Shown piece after piece: positions 22,494 through 26,527 of a DNA stretch of 26,527 nucleotides. This DNA comes from an uncultured Erysipelotrichaceae bacterium (GTDB taxonomy: Bacteria; Bacillota_I; Bacilli_A; Erysipelotrichales; Erysipelotrichaceae). Position 1 is the first letter of the stretch. Every line of letters starts with the position of its first letter. Under the pieces are notes generated by a model. That model saw only the letters and a list, made by a program, of their open reading frames with translations. It was not told where the DNA came from and did no database searches. Both the position numbers and the translations under genes were made by a program. The DNA lies in the NCBI GenBank assembly GCA_900314345.1, contig OMUX01000224.1, forward strand, positions 1 through 26,527. The letters run 5' to 3'.

Positions 22494-23537
22494 CTATCTG
22501 TTTTTCACGAACACATCGAAGCGTGGCAATGCCATGGAAACATAGCCTCTTTGTTCAATATTGATCAGTCCCTTTTCACTCAGCCTCTTCCGGTAAACGG
22601 AATACAGACTGTTGGAAATATTCATGTCATGCAGAAGGTCAGATACCTTGCTGGATTCCTTCCTTGAGATATATGTCAGGAATTTCCGGTCAAGTCCTGA
22701 TAAGGATGACCAGATCTTGGCATATACATACTCTTCCAGCTGCTGATCAAAGCCCTGCATGATCACTTCTGTGTTGATTTCCTTCTGGGTGAACTTCTGA
22801 TTCCAGTACAGGTAGCCAAGAAGCTGGAAGGCAAAGGCATAGCCTTTGGTGATACCGGCCATTTCCCTGGCTTCCTCTTCAGTAATCTCCAGTGTACGCA
22901 TGTATGTGGATACCATGCCGGTACGGTTCAGGGATGTCAGCTCGATCTTCGGTGTTCTGAGCAGAAAGGTCATATTGCTTTCATTCTGCAGATCAGAGAC
23001 ATTTTCATACAAGCCTGTCATCAGCAGGAACATCGGCAGCTTCTTGCGTGTCATCATCTGAAACGTAGTGATGAATGCCTTCAGATTCTCATTGTTGTCA
23101 GCTTCATCTACCGTGACAAGCAGATTCTTTCCTTTCTTTTTCATCTCCTTCAGCATTTCCTCCAGCGCAGCTTCGGGATCTGTAATATCCGGAGAGCCTT
23201 CATAGGTGACATTGAGCCCTGGAATGTTGATGCTCAGATGAATGCTGGAAAAAAGACGATGCAGACTTCGGGTTGAATTCATCTTGGAGATCAGAGGAGT
23301 AAGCATATCACGGTTGGGATTCAGATCGATCACATTCCAGTCTTCGTTTTCGGAGAACTGTGAAGCGATCTCAGAGAGAAGCACGGTTTTGCCGGAGCCT
23401 CTGACACCGGTGATGATATATGCATGGCTGCCGGTATCACCGCCGATGAAAGTGTCCTTGATTTTCTGAATCTGCATGTCCCGTGAAATGTACTCCATTG
23501 GCTGAATGCCGAATGCAAGTGAGAATGGGTTTTTCAT
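22494..23537 (-). CDS. AAA+ ATPase with probable winged-helix C-terminus
   Basis: This 347-residue protein resembles the ATPase_2/Orc1-Cdc6-like group of bacterial ATP-binding proteins of unknown role. Walker A is GVRGSGKT (44-51). Walker B is LLVTVDEADNN (139-149). FLLMTGLYENV (170-180) is a sensor-like strand. The arginine-rich region before 200 and the helical stretch around 215-270 complete the AAA+ lid. Residues 280-347 have the pattern of a winged-helix DNA-binding domain (FLTYI, then SKVSDLLHDMNISNSLYSVY, then KGLINIEQRGYVSM). AAGGAG lies 10 nt before the ATG. Upstream is an array of 10-bp repeats within which its promoter lies. I infer DNA binding and possible self-regulation; no substrate or partner is known. 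Confidence 0.85.
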   Translation of the reverse strand: MKNPFSLAFGIQPMEYISRDMQIQKIKDTFIGGDTGSHAYIITGVRGSGKTVLLSEIASQFSENEDWNVIDLNPNRDMLTPLISKMNSTRSLHRLFSSIHLSINIPGLNVTYEGSPDITDPEAALEEMLKEMKKKGKNLLVTVDEADNNENLKAFITTFQMMTRKKLPMFLLMTGLYENVSDLQNESNMTFLLRTPKIELTSLNRTGMVSTYMRTLEITEEEAREMAGITKGYAFAFQLLGYLYWNQKFTQKEINTEVIMQGFDQQLEEYVYAKIWSSLSGLDRKFLTYISRKESSKVSDLLHDMNISNSLYSVYRKRLSEKGLINIEQRGYVSMALPRFDVFVKNR

Positions 23538-23559
23538 CAGCGTTACACTCCTTATCCGG

Positions 23560-23588
23560 GTTATATCATTTTTGCAATTCTATATCAA
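23560..23588 (-). promoter_or_regulatory. AAA+ ATPase promoter built from repeat units
   Basis: On the minus strand TTGATA (23588-23583) is followed after 17 bp by TATAAC (23565-23560). Both boxes are parts of the TGATATA repeat units of the neighbouring array. Any protein binding the repeats would cover the promoter. Confidence 0.65.
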
Positions 23589-23656
23589 CTTATATTAAAC
23601 TATATCAATTTATATCATTTTTGGTTTCTTATATTATTTTATATCATCTTATATCA
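23562..23656. repeat. Array of eight TATATYA units on a 10-bp register
   Basis: TATATCA occurs at 23562, 23581, 23601, 23611, 23640 and 23650; TATATTA occurs at 23591 and 23630. The start-to-start distances are 19, 10, 10, 10, 19, 10 and 10. The two wide steps each hide one decayed 9-bp unit (TTTTTGCAA and TTTTTGGTT on the plus strand). On the ATPase coding strand the unit reads TGATATAARN. All copies fall on the same face of the helix. There are no long spacers, so it is not CRISPR. The unit length and phase suggest a cooperative protein-binding site or iteron-like element. Confidence 0.9.
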
Positions 23657-23814
23657 TTCACGTGATAAGGCAGGTTTCAGAACTGTTGTGGTATTGGTCA
23701 CGAACGGATATCTCTGATTTTTTCTGAAAATCATTTCATCTGTTGTGAAAACCGGCTAAGATATCAGTAGAGACAGTCTTATTTCTAATCATTGAATCAG
23801 AAAGGGAACTCATC
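23657..23814. other. Upstream region of the glycosyltransferase gene
   Basis: Nothing clear is seen between the repeat array and the glycosyltransferase except a weak AT-rich inverted repeat (GATTTT/AAAATC, about 23716-23732). An AAAGGGA ribosome site lies 8 nt before the ATG. No confident promoter could be placed. Confidence 0.4.
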
Positions 23815-24897
23815 ATGACAGAAAAGAAACCTACGATTCTCTACGTGGCTGAGAACATGAGCGGAGGTGTTTTCACCTACCTCGTTGATCTCACCGACCG
23901 GCTGATTGACAAGTATGACATTGTCATTGCCTACGCACCGGACTCTGAAACACCGAAGGATCCGAGAAACTACTTCGATGACCGGATTCCGCTGTACCAG
24001 ATTCCGACATGGCTTCATGCTGTTGATCCGATCAAGGAGCCGGATGCCAGGGCAGCTCTGAAGAACCTGGTTGTGAAGGAACAGCCGGATCTGATCCATC
24101 TCAACGGATACAAGGCAGGAAAGATCGGCCGTGCTGCACTGGACGGCATGGGGATTCCGTTATTCTATACGCCGCATGGATACATGTTCCACTCCGAAGA
24201 TCATAATGTGCTGAGCCGTTCCGTATACCGCTACTATGAGCAGCAGAGTGCAGCCAAGGCAAACTGCGTGACCATTGCCTGCTCAAAGGGTGAATATGCA
24301 GAAACACTCGGGTTCACAACCGATGCTGCGTTTGTGAACAATGGAATCGATACAGAAGAACTGGACCGCATCGTCAAGGAAACAGCACCTGCTGATCATC
24401 CGTTCACCGTCTTCACCTCCGGACGTATCAACGATCAGAAGAATCCGGATCTCTTCAATGAGATTGCCAAAGCCATGCCGCAGGTGAAGTTTGTCTGGAT
24501 CGGTGACGGCATCAACAAGTACAAGCTGACAAGCTCCAACATCGAAGTCACAGGATGGCTGGACCGTGAAGATGCACTGAAGCGTGCATTGAACTCTGAT
24601 GTATTCATCCTGACATCCAGATGGGAAGGCATGCCGATGACATTGCTTGAGGCAATGTATCTGAAGAAGCTCTGCATCGTGACCAATGTCGTTGGCTCCA
24701 GGGATGTCGCGACCAATGGTGAAAACGGCTTTGTGGCATCGAGTGCTGCAGCCTTCGTCAATGCGATCAACCACTCCGGTGATGAAATTGCCCAGACCAT
24801 GGTTGAGAATGCATACAAGGATGTAGCAGAGAACTACACACTGGATCACATGGCAAAGGGATATGATGCCATCTATCAGAAGGCACTGAAGAAATAA
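23815..24897 (+). CDS. GT4-family glycosyltransferase
   Basis: This 360-residue retaining glycosyltransferase has the GT-B fold and probably works on the cytoplasmic face of the membrane in surface polysaccharide or glycolipid synthesis. The N-terminal domain opens with ILYVAENMSGGVFTYLVDL, the glycine-rich loop that contacts the acceptor. PDLIHLNGYKAG and FYTPHGYMFHS follow. The C-terminal domain begins near FTVFTSGRINDQKNPD. The E-x7-E motif that binds the nucleotide sugar is Glu271 and Glu279 in WEGMPMTLLEAM. The length is usual for GT4. It stands alone, with a terminator behind it and no other polysaccharide genes in the window, so donor and acceptor cannot be assigned. Confidence 0.92.
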   Translation: MTEKKPTILYVAENMSGGVFTYLVDLTDRLIDKYDIVIAYAPDSETPKDPRNYFDDRIPLYQIPTWLHAVDPIKEPDARAALKNLVVKEQPDLIHLNGYKAGKIGRAALDGMGIPLFYTPHGYMFHSEDHNVLSRSVYRYYEQQSAAKANCVTIACSKGEYAETLGFTTDAAFVNNGIDTEELDRIVKETAPADHPFTVFTSGRINDQKNPDLFNEIAKAMPQVKFVWIGDGINKYKLTSSNIEVTGWLDREDALKRALNSDVFILTSRWEGMPMTLLEAMYLKKLCIVTNVVGSRDVATNGENGFVASSAAAFVNAINHSGDEIAQTMVENAYKDVAENYTLDHMAKGYDAIYQKALKK

Positions 24898-24919
24898 TCT
24901 TCCACAGTTCATGCATGAA

Positions 24920-24961
24920 AAATACAGGGAAAGCTGATCATCACCGGCTTTCCCTGTATTT
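24920..24961. terminator. Strong bidirectional terminator
   Basis: AAATACAGGGAAAGC (24920-24934) and GCTTTCCCTGTATTT (24947-24961) form a perfect 15-bp stem. Plus strand: TGTGTTTTG follows. Minus strand: T-rich sequence (TTTCATGC) follows. It serves the convergent glycosyltransferase and FAD-protein genes. Confidence 0.92.
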
Positions 24962-24980
24962 GTGTTTTGTTGTATGTGAT

Positions 24981-26527
24981 TCAGTCATAGACCGGATGAT
25001 ATCTTGCAATGACTGCTTCAGCAGCCTTGATTCCGTCAATGGCACTGGAGACGATGCCTCCGGCATAGCCTGCACCTTCTCCGCAAGGATACATGCCCTT
25101 GATTCCGGATTCCATGGTGGTGAAGTCGCGGACGATGCGGATCGGTGAGGAGGTTCTTGTTTCGACTCCGGTCATGATTCCATCTCCATAGGAGAAACCC
25201 GGGAAGATGCTTTCCGTATGTTCCAGCATTTCCGTAAGCGACTGGTTGATGGGATCAGAGAACAGTTCATGCATGTCGGTCATCGTGACACCGATGGAAT
25301 AGGTCGGGGTGATGGAACCGATATTGTTGTCTCCCTTGTGGAGATAATGCCGGATCATCTCAGCCGGTGCTTTTTGTTTTCCCAGTACCCATGCTTTCTT
25401 TTCCAGCCGGTCCTGGAAGTTCATGCCGTCGTATAGTCCGGGTCCGAAGTCCTTCTGGTCCACCTGTACGATCAAGGCACTGTTGGCATTGGTTCCGTCA
25501 CGCTTTGCATAGCTCATGCCGTTTGTGACGATGGTGTCAGGATTGGAAGCGGAGGCGACCACATAACCGCCCGGGCACATGCAGAAGCTGTAGCATCCTT
25601 TCCCCAGGCTTGAGGTATGACTCAGATGATATTCTGCAGGGGGCAGTGATGTGTAGTCCTGGATGGACTTGTACTGCTGTGCATCAATGAAGGACTGCAG
25701 GTGTTCTACACGCACACCGACTGCGAAGTTCTTTGGCTGTAATAACAAAGGCTCCTTTGTGCCAAGCATGTGGAAGGTATCCCTGGCACTGTGGCCTGTG
25801 GCAAGGATGAGAATGGAACAGGGAATTTCTTCCTTTGTATCTGTGATGATGCTTTCCACATGATCCTTGTTCAGGCGGATGTCATCGAGTCTTGTATTGA
25901 AACGGACCTCTCCGCCCAGGGACTCAATGGTCTTCCGGATTCTGATATCAATCTCGCAAAGCTTCTCCGTTCCGATATGCGGGTGGTTGATCCAGACAAT
26001 GGAGGGATCTGCGCCTGCCTTGACCAGCTCATCCAGGATCATGGGTACTCTTGGATCCTTGACCCTGGTGGTCAGCTTTCCGTCAGAGAATGCACCGGCA
26101 CCGCCTTCTCCGAACTGGATGTTCTTTTCCGGATCCAGGATGTTTCCATGCCAGTAGCTGTTCACGCTGTTCTGCCGTTCTTCAATGGCCGGTCCGCGTT
26201 CAATGACGATAGGCCGGTAGCCTTTTCTTGCAAGAAGCAGTGCCGCTGCCATGCCGGCAGGACCGAAGCCGACAACCACAGGTCTTCTTTCCAGCGGCTG
26301 TTCTCCGGGATCAGGACTGTGGTAGACAAAAGGTTCTACAATGCGGGCATCCTTCTTCAGGTGTGCTGCGTATTTCTTTTCATGCCTGACTTCAAGATCC
26401 AGGATATAGAGATATTTCGGGTCCCTGCCGATGCGGGCATCCAGTGATCTTCTGACGATGTGCATCTGTTCAATATCATTCTCTGAAATATGATGCTGGT
26501 GTGCAGCCAGCTGCTTCAGATCATATG
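24981..26527 (-). CDS. COG2509-type FAD-dependent dehydrogenase (5' end beyond window)
   Basis: This is an uncharacterised FAD-dependent oxidoreductase of the family that resembles HI0933/geranylgeranyl-reductase-like flavoproteins. At least 515 codons are visible and the frame stays open to the right edge, so the true start is outside; an internal ATG at 26465 is not used as start because conserved N-terminal sequence (KRSLDAR-like RRSLDARIG) surrounds it. RRPVVVGFGPAGMAAALLL is the FAD dinucleotide-binding motif. FGEGGAGAFSDGKLTTR, LATGHSARDTF and GMYPCGEGAGYAGGIVSSA are family signatures, the last near the flavin ring. The reaction is not established. No partner gene is visible within the window. 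Confidence 0.9.
   Translation of the reverse strand, partial: YDLKQLAAHQHHISENDIEQMHIVRRSLDARIGRDPKYLYILDLEVRHEKKYAAHLKKDARIVEPFVYHSPDPGEQPLERRPVVVGFGPAGMAAALLLARKGYRPIVIERGPAIEERQNSVNSYWHGNILDPEKNIQFGEGGAGAFSDGKLTTRVKDPRVPMILDELVKAGADPSIVWINHPHIGTEKLCEIDIRIRKTIESLGGEVRFNTRLDDIRLNKDHVESIITDTKEEIPCSILILATGHSARDTFHMLGTKEPLLLQPKNFAVGVRVEHLQSFIDAQQYKSIQDYTSLPPAEYHLSHTSSLGKGCYSFCMCPGGYVVASASNPDTIVTNGMSYAKRDGTNANSALIVQVDQKDFGPGLYDGMNFQDRLEKKAWVLGKQKAPAEMIRHYLHKGDNNIGSITPTYSIGVTMTDMHELFSDPINQSLTEMLEHTESIFPGFSYGDGIMTGVETRTSSPIRIVRDFTTMESGIKGMYPCGEGAGYAGGIVSSAIDGIKAAEAVIARYHPVYD

Noticed and set aside
23562-23656. CRISPR array or AT microsatellite
   Set aside because: The units are too short and have no unique spacers for CRISPR. 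The fixed 10-bp phase and conserved TATATYA core are not those of a simple AT repeat.
24283-24912. Minus-strand open frame (209 codons) opposite the glycosyltransferase
   Set aside because: It is Cys/His-rich, begins inside the 3' region of the real gene and has no ribosome site of its own.

Overview
The window looks like chromosomal DNA of a Gram-positive member of the Firmicutes (Bacillota) with a fairly balanced base composition. The evidence is the tmk-holB-ricT-rsmI gene order, a QueT transporter behind a preQ1-I-type aptamer, PrsW, LuxS/Pfs, lipoprotein signal peptides and mostly strong GGAGG-type ribosome-binding sites. A gut Erysipelotrichaceae-like organism is my best guess; this is inference, not proof. 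No tRNA, rRNA, insertion sequence, prophage or CRISPR array was seen, and no gene-free stretch exceeds 300 bases.

Layout, left to right. (1) 1-3429, minus strand: a phosphonate/phosphate-type ABC transporter, phnD-phnC-phnE-phnE', the last cut by the window edge. phnD appears to start at an AUU codon. (2) 3639-4319, minus: a secreted CHAP-domain cell-wall hydrolase. (3) 4590-6202, plus: a thioredoxin-reductase-like flavoprotein that lacks the usual NADPH motifs, overlapping a DUF4230-type membrane protein. (4) 6226-7454, minus: a membrane-anchored unknown and a DNPH1-like nucleotide N-hydrolase. (5) 7532-11395, plus: Nudix hydrolase, S9 peptidase, luxS, pfs and a 45-residue membrane peptide, closed by a terminator. 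(6) 11432-12863, plus: preQ1 riboswitch, queT and a VanY-type D,D-carboxypeptidase. (7) 12933-13577, minus: a KDPG/KHG aldolase. (8) 13833-19483, plus: tmk, holB, ricT, rsmI, prsW and a DAHP synthase, closed by a terminator. (9) 19499-20491, minus: an M19 dipeptidase; and 20613-22436, plus: a tannase-like esterase lipoprotein. (10) 22494-23537, minus: an AAA+ ATPase with a probable winged-helix end, preceded by an unusual array of 10-bp-phased repeats. (11) 23815-24897, plus: a GT4 glycosyltransferase. (12) 24981 to the right edge, minus: a COG2509-type FAD protein, cut at its 5' end.

How the genes work together: luxS and pfs form the S-adenosylhomocysteine detoxification/AI-2 branch. The Nudix enzyme and the DNPH1-like hydrolase flank a 77-bp divergent promoter region and may both clean up nucleotides. 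queT is probably controlled by preQ1 and takes a peptidoglycan carboxypeptidase along with it. The tmk cluster joins DNA-precursor supply, replication, RNA processing and rRNA modification.

The most unusual signals are four. First, eight copies of TATATYA on a 10-bp register lie upstream of the AAA+ ATPase, with its promoter built from the repeat units. Second, three genes (CHAP hydrolase, the 266-residue unknown, tmk) have a -10 box 6-9 bp before the ATG and no Shine-Dalgarno, suggesting leaderless mRNAs. Third, phnD has an apparent AUU start. Fourth, the flavoprotein resembles ferredoxin-dependent thioredoxin reductases.
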